Below, in pieces: positions 56,580 through 64,000 of a stretch of 64,000 bases of DNA. Below the pieces are notes generated by a model. It ran no database searches. It was not told where the DNA came from and saw nothing but the letters and a program-made list of their open reading frames with translations. Origin of the DNA: SpSt-1165 sp964391725 (GTDB lineage Bacteria > Chloroflexota > Anaerolineae > Anaerolineales > Anaerolineaceae); contig CAYMNB010000004.1 of the NCBI GenBank assembly GCA_964391725.1, forward strand, positions 35,623 to 99,622. The letters run 5' to 3'. Position 1 is the stretch's first letter, and each line of letters begins with the position of its first letter. A program made the translations under genes and the position numbers.

Positions 56580-59144
56580 TCAAGAGCGGGATTTCAGGTC
56601 ACTGACTTCGAATTGATAGAGCAGGTGCGGGTTCTGCTGTAGAATTTCACGATCCATGATTAGCAAACGCCTGGAAAGGTTTACGCGCATGCCTTCAAAC
56701 AAACTACGTACGGTTCTGCCGTTGCCGAAACTGCGGGTCATGTCCTGTTTTCGTATTGACAGCGCCTGCAGCGCCTTCTTTTTCACCTCATCAGGTAAAA
56801 TGTATCCTTCTTCCTTCGCCATGCTCGCAAGAATGGTCACCAATTCTTCCAGCGAAAAGTCAGGGAAGTCGATGATGAGCGGCACACGAGATACCAGCCC
56901 GGGATTGGTGTGCAGGAAGGCCTGCATTTCTGCTGAATAACCGGCAAAGATCACAACCAGCCGATCCTGATAATCTTCCAATACTTTGATTAAAGTATCG
57001 ATCACTTCACGGCCAAAATCATGTCCCCCTCGTTCTGAAAGGGCATAGGCTTCATCAATGAAAAGCACACCATCCAACGCTTTACGCACCACCTGCATGG
57101 TCTTGATGGCTGTTTCACCCACATGCTCCCCCACCAGGTTCACCCGGCTGACTTCAACGCAATGGCCTTTGCGCAGCAATCCAGTACTGGCAAAATATTC
57201 TCCCATCCTGCGGGCCACAGTGGTCTTACCGGTGCCGGGGTTGCCCAGAAATGCCATGTGCTGCGGCCGTACGATGGCGGTCTTATCACTGCCTGCCACC
57301 TCTCTCACCAATTGCTGATACTCAATGCGCGCGCTGAGGCCCTGAAGTGCTTCTCGAACCGGGCGCATACCAACCAGTCCCGTGAAGATATTATCAAGAT
57401 TGCTGACTTCAGGAATTATCCGGTCAATATACCCCAGGTAATTGGCAGGAATGTCCTCTGGCAAAATGACGCGCAATGACTCTTTGACATCGTCGATAGC
57501 CCTGAGTGCCCACTGCCGCAAGATTGCCTCCTGCAGGTTGCGCATCTCACCGGCGTTACCAAAATGTTCATCTCGCTGACGATGCATTTCAATCACGATC
57601 TGCCGCAGCTTTTTGCAGGCACTTTCATCAATCTCAAATCCTGCCTGTTCTATACAAGTTCTCAGGATTTTGAACAGGGCATCAGGTGAAAAGTCATCAA
57701 AGCGGATGATATTTTCTTCGGGAATACGGCGTGGAAGGCCCGGATTGGACTGGCGGAAGGGCAGCATTTTATCAGGATAGCCTGCGAAAATCACCACCAA
57801 CCGATCACGGTCATCCTCCATACGCAATAACAGGGTGTCCAATGCCTCCTGTCCAAAACCACCGCGCGCTTCTTCGGTCAACATATAGGCTTCATCGATG
57901 AACAAAACCCCATCCAGCGCACGATTCACCAACCGGTTGGTTTTGATAGCGGTAGCACCCACCACCTCACCAACCAGGTCTGAAGCCTGCGCCTGGACAA
58001 GGTGTCCTCTTTTCAGCAGGTTCATCTCAAAATAGATCTCACCCACCAGCCTGGCAACCGTTGTTTTGCCAGTGCCCGGGTTGCCCACGAACATCATGTG
58101 CAGGTTCGGTTTTTGGAAATTGCCGTTGGTCTGCATCAGTTGCATCAGAGCGGTATTTTGTTTGATGTGCGCCTTTACCTGCTCAAGGCCAACCAGTTCA
58201 TCCAACTGCTGCAAAGCGCTCTTGCCACCGGGTATATATTGCGTAAACCAATCCCTCATTTTGGTTGTTAATTCTTCTTGATTTTCAGTCATCATCAAAC
58301 GGTGGGTCCACAAAGACAAATTACCCCCTTCCGCCACAATGCCGCGTAAAAGGATTCTCTGTTGATTTTCAGGCCACCGTCTGCCGGTTGTTTTTACCAA
58401 CTCAAAAAGGTGGTTTATCTCATCCGGGCCTGGATACCCAATCTGGTAAATGTCCTTTTTTTCTGCCTGTTCTGAAAGGATCGCACGCAGTTCGGGCACA
58501 GGCAGACGATTTGACAGGCTCTCCAGTTGCGCCTCACTAAAGGCAGAAAACACAAATAGACAGATATTATTGGTGAACCCTTTCGCCCCTTTGACTGCGT
58601 TGATGGATTGCATCTGCCATCGTCCGATTTTGGCGGCCAGCGAGCGTTGATCGCTTTGATGGTGCAAAAAGGTTTCCGCTTGCAGCATAACAACCGCAGT
58701 CAATGGTCCCTCAGATTGTTCCATTAGGTGATCCAAACGCTGCAAGGCAAAACTGTCTGTCATGCGCTTGTAAGGTTCCAGGTCTTCCTCATCGTCAGCC
58801 AGAACTGGTATTCTCTCGCGTTTCCCTTCCGGCAGCACCAACAAATCACCCAGCGGACCTGAAAAGCGGCTGGTTTTTCTTACATCACGCACAATATCAG
58901 CGGTTTTGTTGGTGCTCATCGCCAGTTTTTTCGAAGCAAGATCAAGGAAATACAGCGGTTTCTGTGGGCTGATGAAAACCACCCGCTGGTATCCGGCACC
59001 CTTCAACCCTCTTAACAAAGCATGTTCGAAATCAATCGGGTTGAGGTCGTCATCCAGAAAATGATCCTGTATACCAGGGCCATAGAGCACTCTGTAACGA
59101 CTGACAGAATCAGTTTCTACTATGGCATTAATCCGCTCGATCAT
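56580..59144 (-). CDS. Tandem AAA+ ATPase of the CbbX/SpoVK type with a third N-terminal module
   Basis: This 854-residue protein has two complete CbbX-like AAA+ domains: Walker A GNPGTGKT at 354-361 and 634-641, Walker B LFIDEA at 414-419 and 694-699, and LVGE-VGxTAIKT pore-side segments in both. The first 300 residues alternate strands and helices like a further AAA+-type module but lack a Walker A, so they are probably inactive. Relatives remodel proteins with ATP (CbbX on Rubisco, SpoVK in sporulation), but no Rubisco or spore gene is here. It overlaps the upstream coiled-coil gene by four bases. Confidence 0.88.
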   Translation of the reverse strand: MIERINAIVETDSVSRYRVLYGPGIQDHFLDDDLNPIDFEHALLRGLKGAGYQRVVFISPQKPLYFLDLASKKLAMSTNKTADIVRDVRKTSRFSGPLGDLLVLPEGKRERIPVLADDEEDLEPYKRMTDSFALQRLDHLMEQSEGPLTAVVMLQAETFLHHQSDQRSLAAKIGRWQMQSINAVKGAKGFTNNICLFVFSAFSEAQLESLSNRLPVPELRAILSEQAEKKDIYQIGYPGPDEINHLFELVKTTGRRWPENQQRILLRGIVAEGGNLSLWTHRLMMTENQEELTTKMRDWFTQYIPGGKSALQQLDELVGLEQVKAHIKQNTALMQLMQTNGNFQKPNLHMMFVGNPGTGKTTVARLVGEIYFEMNLLKRGHLVQAQASDLVGEVVGATAIKTNRLVNRALDGVLFIDEAYMLTEEARGGFGQEALDTLLLRMEDDRDRLVVIFAGYPDKMLPFRQSNPGLPRRIPEENIIRFDDFSPDALFKILRTCIEQAGFEIDESACKKLRQIVIEMHRQRDEHFGNAGEMRNLQEAILRQWALRAIDDVKESLRVILPEDIPANYLGYIDRIIPEVSNLDNIFTGLVGMRPVREALQGLSARIEYQQLVREVAGSDKTAIVRPQHMAFLGNPGTGKTTVARRMGEYFASTGLLRKGHCVEVSRVNLVGEHVGETAIKTMQVVRKALDGVLFIDEAYALSERGGHDFGREVIDTLIKVLEDYQDRLVVIFAGYSAEMQAFLHTNPGLVSRVPLIIDFPDFSLEELVTILASMAKEEGYILPDEVKKKALQALSIRKQDMTRSFGNGRTVRSLFEGMRVNLSRRLLIMDREILQQNPHLLYQFEVSDLKSRS

Positions 59145-60529
59145 GATTCACGTGAATGTTTCCCTGTCGAAAGCCGACCTTCCTCGTCAAGACCATCCGG
59201 ATTAAAATCATAAGCACCAAGTTGACTGGTGGATTTACTCTCATCACCAACCAACTCAACATTAATGCCCTGCTCACGCAGCACCCGAGCAACGCCGTCG
59301 TACCGATTTTGCAGTTCTTCTTCCATGATCGGGCTGGTATCTGAGAAATCGATGGTCACCATGTTGCGAAAACCGTGCTCCGGTGTTATGTCAACCACCG
59401 CCTCACCGCCCAGGTCATCTGCCAACGCCAGCCAGAAAGGTTGCTGCACCCCTGTGTTTTCTTTGCTATAGTCATACACCTCAAATCCATTTTCAGCCAA
59501 CACATCCGCCACGATACTGGCGACGCTGCGCCTGATCTGTGCGTCAAGGGCGTTGTAACGCGCCTTCATCACAATTTCTGCCAGGCGGTTGTCGAATTGG
59601 GTGCTCTCTTTTTCAATCCACAATCGGAGTGAATCCGTGGAAATTTCATGATCCGTCTTTAAAAGCCGTTCCCGCATACTCACCAGTTCACGTTCGAAGC
59701 CTGACAGGTTGTCACCAGACCAGTGGTTGACATAAATGGGTTCCAGCTCGGTCAATAGATTCATGGCAAGGTCCACCGGAGGCACAAAGCGATATTCGCG
59801 GCTTAGATGCAGATAATCATCAATTCTCTGCAGGGCAAGGCTGCGCAGGAATTGCCACTCCGCCTGTTGTTGTTCCAACTCCAACCTGGCTCCCAACAGG
59901 TCATTTAACAGGTTTTGACTCTGGCTGATACTGGCTTCGAACAAACCGTTGTGGAAATTTTCATACGCCTGGTCACTCATTCTCTCAAAAAGCAGCAGGT
60001 CTTTTGGTTTATACCGATCCCATTGATAAGCGTCACGCATCCAATCAAAAATGAGATTGGCTTCGGCCAAAAGATTTGAAGCTAATTGCTGTTTGGCGGT
60101 TTCATGATCATTTCGTTCTTCAAAACGTTCAATGATGTCTTCAAAATGGCGCTGATAGTGATCCTGCAATTCCTCAAACGCCTCTGCAATCCCTTCGGCT
60201 TGCTGACTGATCAGCAGCTCAGTATTGCGTCCCATCTCGATTTCCATCGAAGACAATTCTTGTAAGAAATTGCGTTCTTGCGCCACAAGCGCATGACCCG
60301 CTTCTTGTTCCAGCGCCGACAATTCGCGATCAAACGACCGTACCAACTGGTGATATTCTCGTTGGCGCGCCTCCACCTCGTCGGCGTGCGCCTGCATCAG
60401 TCCGGCTGCCATCGCTGCCTCTGACCAGTTGACTTTGCCCCTGGCAGCAATGGCGTCCTGTTCCAATGCCATCAACCGTTCGTATTCCGCCCGGTCCATC
60501 TTAACGGTGACACGTTTTCTGGCGCTCAT
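59141..60529 (-). CDS. Large coiled-coil protein of unknown family
   Basis: This 462-residue soluble protein begins with a basic stretch (RKRVTVKMDRAEYERL), continues as a long alpha-helical coiled coil (about 30-150) and helical bundles, and ends with a mixed alpha/beta domain (about 330-440) and an acidic tail. I see no catalytic motif. It overlaps the radical SAM gene by four bases upstream and the AAA+ gene by four bases downstream, so all three are coupled. It is a fair candidate for the substrate or adaptor of the AAA+ machine (inference). A GGAGG box lies before the ATG. Confidence 0.75.
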   Translation of the reverse strand: MSARKRVTVKMDRAEYERLMALEQDAIAARGKVNWSEAAMAAGLMQAHADEVEARQREYHQLVRSFDRELSALEQEAGHALVAQERNFLQELSSMEIEMGRNTELLISQQAEGIAEAFEELQDHYQRHFEDIIERFEERNDHETAKQQLASNLLAEANLIFDWMRDAYQWDRYKPKDLLLFERMSDQAYENFHNGLFEASISQSQNLLNDLLGARLELEQQQAEWQFLRSLALQRIDDYLHLSREYRFVPPVDLAMNLLTELEPIYVNHWSGDNLSGFERELVSMRERLLKTDHEISTDSLRLWIEKESTQFDNRLAEIVMKARYNALDAQIRRSVASIVADVLAENGFEVYDYSKENTGVQQPFWLALADDLGGEAVVDITPEHGFRNMVTIDFSDTSPIMEEELQNRYDGVARVLREQGINVELVGDESKSTSQLGAYDFNPDGLDEEGRLSTGKHSRES

Positions 60530-61197
60530 CCTGCCTCCAGTTTCTCTTTATTTGTTACTCTTCCTGAGTAATTTTGATGACTCAGAAAAAGATTAATAGC
60601 GGAATCGAAGGCGGCAATGTGCCGGGCATCCGGAATGCCTACCATCATTGCCTGACCATCAGTTACATGTAGCTCCAGACGGTGTTCCCAGTCGCCAATT
60701 TCTTGTGGCTTGATCCGATCACTCAAGCAGTGAATGCGTTGATTACTCGACCCGAACAATTGACCTTTCACTGCCAGGTCCTGCCGGTAAGGGCCATCGA
60801 TCAACACATCGATATCTTGAAGAAATTCCTGCACGCCAGGCAATGATGAGACCAATAATTGGTCGAGCGTGTAACCGCTATATACCAGCACATCGAGATC
60901 ACGGTACTGACGCGCATACCTGATCATCTCTGTGGCTGATTTGCTTTGCAGCATCGGTTCTCCCCCGCTGATGGTGATACCACGCACAACTGGATTGTCA
61001 ATCAGTAATTCTTGCGCCAGAGTCTTTACATCAACCAAATTCGCGGGTTCCTGTGACTGCCATTCAGGCGAAATACAGCCGCGGCAGCGCTGGTTGCAGC
61101 CCATCACCCACAGCACAGCCCGGTTTCCCGGCCCGAGTGCCTTGCTTGACCGCAGCGATGCGGCGACATTGATAAAAAATGAATTCTCGAGACTCAT
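60526..61197 (-). CDS. NrdG-like radical SAM protein
   Basis: This 223-residue protein has the radical SAM cluster motif CNQRCRGC (Cys34, 38 and 41), GITISGGEPMLQ (SAM-binding GGEP) and DVLVYSGYTLDQL, typical of small activases like NrdG and pyruvate-formate-lyase activator. No glycyl-radical enzyme gene is adjacent; instead it heads an operon with a coiled-coil protein and a tandem AAA+ ATPase. The ATG at 61197 is preferred to a TTG at 61221 that would add only hydrophobic residues. Its product could modify a protein or peptide of this locus (inference). Confidence 0.87.
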   Translation of the reverse strand: MSLENSFFINVAASLRSSKALGPGNRAVLWVMGCNQRCRGCISPEWQSQEPANLVDVKTLAQELLIDNPVVRGITISGGEPMLQSKSATEMIRYARQYRDLDVLVYSGYTLDQLLVSSLPGVQEFLQDIDVLIDGPYRQDLAVKGQLFGSSNQRIHCLSDRIKPQEIGDWEHRLELHVTDGQAMMVGIPDARHIAAFDSAINLFLSHQNYSGRVTNKEKLEAG

Positions 61198-61299
61198 GGA
61201 TATGATTCCTAAAAAAAACAATAATGGGCATTCTACAAAGTAATGCCCATTATCAGAAATTTTGTTCTATTTGTCAAGAGGGTTTGCAGGAATTAACAA

Positions 61300-62073
61300 C
61301 TATCCCGTATACTTTGACTCATCTAACTGCTTCCTCAATTTCTCCTCTTCACTCATGCCATCAATGCTTTCAACTCTCTCATTGTTGTCTACACCACTCA
61401 TTTCTTCAGCCGCAGCGATCATCACTTCTCTTGATACTGGACGGCTGAAGCTCCACTTACCACAATGGGGACACTGGGCGAGTTTGTGGGTGATGAAATT
61501 GCCACTGAACAGCTTGTAGGCAAAAGGCTTGCCGCACTTTTTACAGATGGTTCCACCATGCACATGATACCCTTTGGGCAGGAGGTTCTCATCAAAATAC
61601 TCTCCCTGCTTTACCTTTCTGCTCACCGCGCCAGATATCACAAACGACAATACCACCGCAACCCCGATACCCCCAAAGATAATCAACATGATCGATCCAA
61701 GACTGCTATTGGCTTCTTCCTTACTCAACACGAACGCATTGATCCGATTAGAAGTCAACTTACTGCCATCCGCCAATATCCCTTTTGCCCAATACACATG
61801 GTCACCGGGCGGGTAATCGTCCGTTGAAAACTGGAAACGGAATGGCGCTTCAGTCAGCCTGCCCATCTCAGTATCATCCATGTAGAAGATGACTTCCTGA
61901 AAGTCAATGTCGTCAGGAACCAGGATGCTGAAACGCCCCTGGATCTGGTTGCCCATCCCTCCGTAACCGAAGTCCCGGCGCAAACTAATTGAGAAACCCG
62001 CTGAATCAGCAGTTGCTACGGTGAACGTCACCAACAAAAACAACACAACCAAGAGAACACTTATTTTTTTCAT
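61300..62073 (-). CDS. Exported-domain, single-span protein with cytoplasmic zinc ribbon
   Basis: This 257-residue protein has a signal peptide (MKKISVLLVVLFLLVTF), an extracellular Ig/fibronectin-like beta domain (about 25-120), a membrane helix (about 125-150) and a cytoplasmic region. That region holds a zinc ribbon with paired CKKC and CPHC motifs. A charged helix ends it. The start at 62073 is chosen because the signal peptide begins there and GGAAGTAAG precedes it. It sits two bases after the ABC permease gene on the same strand, suggesting it is a partner of the exporter. I know no characterised protein with this layout. Confidence 0.75.
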   Translation of the reverse strand: MKKISVLLVVLFLLVTFTVATADSAGFSISLRRDFGYGGMGNQIQGRFSILVPDDIDFQEVIFYMDDTEMGRLTEAPFRFQFSTDDYPPGDHVYWAKGILADGSKLTSNRINAFVLSKEEANSSLGSIMLIIFGGIGVAVVLSFVISGAVSRKVKQGEYFDENLLPKGYHVHGGTICKKCGKPFAYKLFSGNFITHKLAQCPHCGKWSFSRPVSREVMIAAAEEMSGVDNNERVESIDGMSEEEKLRKQLDESKYTG

Positions 62074-62074
62074 C

Positions 62075-62866
62075 TTACTTCCACTTTGTGAGAATGGTCT
62101 CACGCGCAAACAATTGTACACAAAAATACACAACCACCACATCGATGACCAGCACCACCAGCGAGAGCAGCAGCGCCAGCATTGAACTGAATACCAGCAC
62201 CCCGGTAATCTGTCCAAACATCAGCAGCAGCACCGGCAGAATGATTAACGAAGAAATCTGTTCTGCAACGCGAGGGTCATTCACTTTTGAAGAAATAATC
62301 AGGGCGAAACTGACCGCCAGCAGTGCCAGCAGCGGTCCCAACAACAGGATCGCCGCCAGCCAGCCTACATCCAGGATCGCCAGCAGAACGCTGAACCCAC
62401 CTGTAATAATCACTGTTCCGATCCCAAATATCACAAACCCCGCCCAGGTTGCCAGCACCGCCGGAATGACGGCTGCCAGCATTTTTCCAACGAGCAATTC
62501 GGTAACCGTGATCGGTGTAGCCAGCAAAGGCTCCAGGCTGTGGCGGGTCTTTTCTCCCACCACTGAGTAGGCGGCGATATTGACAGGAATAATCATCGGT
62601 ACCAGGATATAGAGGATGAGAAATTGATTCATCATGGTAGTCATCACGCAATCAGCCGGGTCCGTGCCCTCCTTACAGATCATCGCCATTTCTTCTGGCA
62701 GAGAATCCAACCCGACACTGGCAGGGCCTGATGAGGAGAAGATATACAGGAACCCCAACATCATAGCGGTGAACAACAGGGGCATGATGACGATGACACT
62801 CACCACCATCTTGTTTTTGAAAACTTCTGCCCACTCTTTTTTAATGATGACCTTAATTTTCTCCAT
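62075..62866 (-). CDS. ABC-2 type transporter permease
   Basis: This 263-residue protein has six predicted membrane helices with the ABC-2/NatB layout. An N-terminal helix follows MEKIKVIIKKEW, a loop lies outside, then EKTRHSLEPLLATPI (coupling-helix block) and four more helices. With the ATPase it would export a lipid, peptide, ion or drug; the cargo is unknown. The ATG at 62866 has a GGAGAG box, and the start overlaps the ATPase stop by 14 bases. Confidence 0.88.
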   Translation of the reverse strand: MEKIKVIIKKEWAEVFKNKMVVSVIVIMPLLFTAMMLGFLYIFSSSGPASVGLDSLPEEMAMICKEGTDPADCVMTTMMNQFLILYILVPMIIPVNIAAYSVVGEKTRHSLEPLLATPITVTELLVGKMLAAVIPAVLATWAGFVIFGIGTVIITGGFSVLLAILDVGWLAAILLLGPLLALLAVSFALIISSKVNDPRVAEQISSLIILPVLLLMFGQITGVLVFSSMLALLLSLVVLVIDVVVVYFCVQLFARETILTKWK

Positions 62867-63791
62867 GGCCACTCTCCTCGAGCAGTTGCAGGTACACATC
62901 TTCCAGCGAATGACGCATTTCTCCCACAAATTGGATGCCCGCACCAGCTGCCACCAGGGCATTCACAATGGCGGGGTTATCTTGTTCAGGATTTGCTACC
63001 CTCACCACCAGTTTGTTATCCACCGCCTGTACTTCCATCACACCGGATACATTTTCAACCATTGGCGCCATGCCAAGTGCATCCTGTGACAGATGGAACA
63101 CCACCCGCCTGCCGAACAAACGCTGGCGTAACTCTTTGGGCGTACCTTGCGCGATCATGCGGCTGCTGAACAGCCCGATCTCATCACACAACTCATCCGC
63201 TTCCTCCATGTTATGTGTGCACAATATGATGGTGCGCCCCTGGGTTTTCAGGTCAAGGATGAAATCTCGCACCAGCCGCGCGGAAGCCGGATCCAGCCCG
63301 GCAGTCGGTTCATCCAAAAACAGAATACGCGGTTCGTGCATCAAGGTACGGGCAATGGCGAGTTTCTGGCGCATACCTTTCGAATAGGTGCCAGCAAGGT
63401 CATCACGCCGATCCCACAAGCCCAGCATGCGCAGGTATTTTTTAACCGCTCCCGCGGGATCAGGCACCTCATACAGGCGGGCAAAGATTTCCAGATTTCT
63501 CGCCGCTGTCAATTGCTCATACAAACCAGGCGTCTCCGTGAGCACCCCCACTCGCCGCCGGATGTCCTTATCCTGTTTGCCGACCCGCAGTCCATCTACC
63601 CAGGCTTTGCCCTCGCTGGGTGCTATCAGGGCTGTCAACATACGCACCGTTGTGGTCTTGCCGGCCCCATTGGGGCCTAACAACCCAAACACGCTGCCTT
63701 GCGGTACACGCATGGTCAAGTCCTGCACCGCAGTGATATCGCCAAAAAGCCTGGTCAGGCCTTCTGTCCGAATGGCATCAGTAGTCGTCAT
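62853..63791 (-). CDS. ABC transporter ATP-binding protein
   Basis: This 312-residue ABC ATPase has GLLGPNGAGKTTTVRML (Walker A), YSKGMRQKLAIARTL (signature), ILFLDEPTAGLDP (Walker B) and a final His loop (LCTHNMEEA). A C-terminal domain of about 90 residues resembles the regulatory end of DrrA/NatA-type exporters. Two nearby ATGs could start it (63797 and 63791); the second has AAGGA at a better distance. It drives the adjacent ABC-2 permease. Confidence 0.92.
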   Translation of the reverse strand: MTTTDAIRTEGLTRLFGDITAVQDLTMRVPQGSVFGLLGPNGAGKTTTVRMLTALIAPSEGKAWVDGLRVGKQDKDIRRRVGVLTETPGLYEQLTAARNLEIFARLYEVPDPAGAVKKYLRMLGLWDRRDDLAGTYSKGMRQKLAIARTLMHEPRILFLDEPTAGLDPASARLVRDFILDLKTQGRTIILCTHNMEEADELCDEIGLFSSRMIAQGTPKELRQRLFGRRVVFHLSQDALGMAPMVENVSGVMEVQAVDNKLVVRVANPEQDNPAIVNALVAAGAGIQFVGEMRHSLEDVYLQLLEESGHGEN

Positions 63792-63946
63792 ACTCATTCC
63801 TTCTTTAACATTCTCCCATCAGGCTATGTCGCCTGGTGGCCTCTTCCTTCAATCCTCATGATTATACCAAATTGGTAGGCCTGATAGATTGGATTGTGTT
63901 TCACTTGACCATGTCTGGGCTTCTAAGTACAATAGAGTCCACAAGC

Positions 63947-64000
63947 GCGGGCGTCGCCAAGTGGTAAGGCATCAGCCTTCCAAGCTGACATTCGCCGGTT
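63947..64000 (+). tRNA. tRNA-Gly (anticodon TCC), partial
   Basis: The acceptor strand GCGGGCG, D arm GCCAAGTGGTAAGGC and anticodon stem TCAGC/GCTGA with loop CTTCCAA (anticodon TCC) are present. The window ends in the T arm. It reads GGA/GGG glycine codons. Confidence 0.9.

Overview
The window looks like a chromosomal segment of a free-living bacterium, most likely a member of the Chloroflexota (Anaerolineae-like). That assignment is an inference from gene content and protein style: an hrcA-grpE-dnaK-dnaJ-prmA heat-shock block under a perfect CIRCE element, lysine 2,3-aminomutase, a fused NfnA-NfnB-type oxidoreductase, MsrPQ, lipoproteins and SPFH/WD40 membrane proteins. There is no outer-membrane or LPS gene set. 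Coding density is high. There are no transposases, phage genes or CRISPR arrays, and no gene is visibly broken. Two genes run off the ends: an amidohydrolase at the left edge and a tRNA-Gly at the right edge.

Region 1 (1-10.2 kb) holds the partial amidohydrolase, a CinA homologue with a decayed C-terminal domain, and two tandem lipoproteins that each fuse a DsbA-like thioredoxin domain to a cyclophilin. A PrsW-type membrane protease, an acyltransferase, a REC/HD-GYP regulator and a GNAT-like protein follow. Region 2 (10.3-16.3 kb) is the CIRCE/HrcA-controlled chaperone operon on the minus strand. Region 3 (16.5-28 kb, plus strand) carries kamA, a FkbM methyltransferase, an aldo/keto reductase, a GGDEF diguanylate cyclase, tRNA-Leu(CAA) on the other strand, a YchF-like GTPase and a methyltransferase. 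It ends with a guanine-nucleotide operon, xpt-guaA-rel-like, whose Rel-type protein keeps the hydrolase residues but lacks a recognisable synthetase substrate motif.

Region 4 (28-43.3 kb, minus strand) is metabolic and housekeeping: an inositol monophosphatase-like enzyme, a response regulator, an HD phosphohydrolase, glutamate dehydrogenase, a URO-D family protein, gatB, a polytopic membrane protein, a GPH sugar symporter with a ChbG/YdjC deacetylase, acylphosphatase, a membrane metallopeptidase, a HEAT-repeat protein and the fused NfnAB-like enzyme. Region 5 (43.4-51.7 kb) has a Crp/Fnr regulator divergent from a ferredoxin-cupin pair across a perfect 14-bp palindrome. It continues with a CBM9-like protein, msrPQ, a TIM-barrel isomerase, a coiled-coil membrane protein, a GT2 glycosyltransferase and galK.

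Region 6 (51.9-61.2 kb) is the most unusual part. Two large SPFH-like membrane proteins, the second carrying an eight-bladed WD40 propeller, are translationally coupled on the plus strand. Three bases after they end, a second coupled operon ends from the opposite direction: an NrdG-like radical SAM protein, a coiled-coil protein of unknown family and a tandem CbbX/SpoVK-type AAA+ ATPase. I do not recognise this five-gene set as a characterised system. Region 7 (61.3-63.8 kb) is an ABC-2 exporter with a zinc-ribbon membrane protein, followed by the partial tRNA-Gly.
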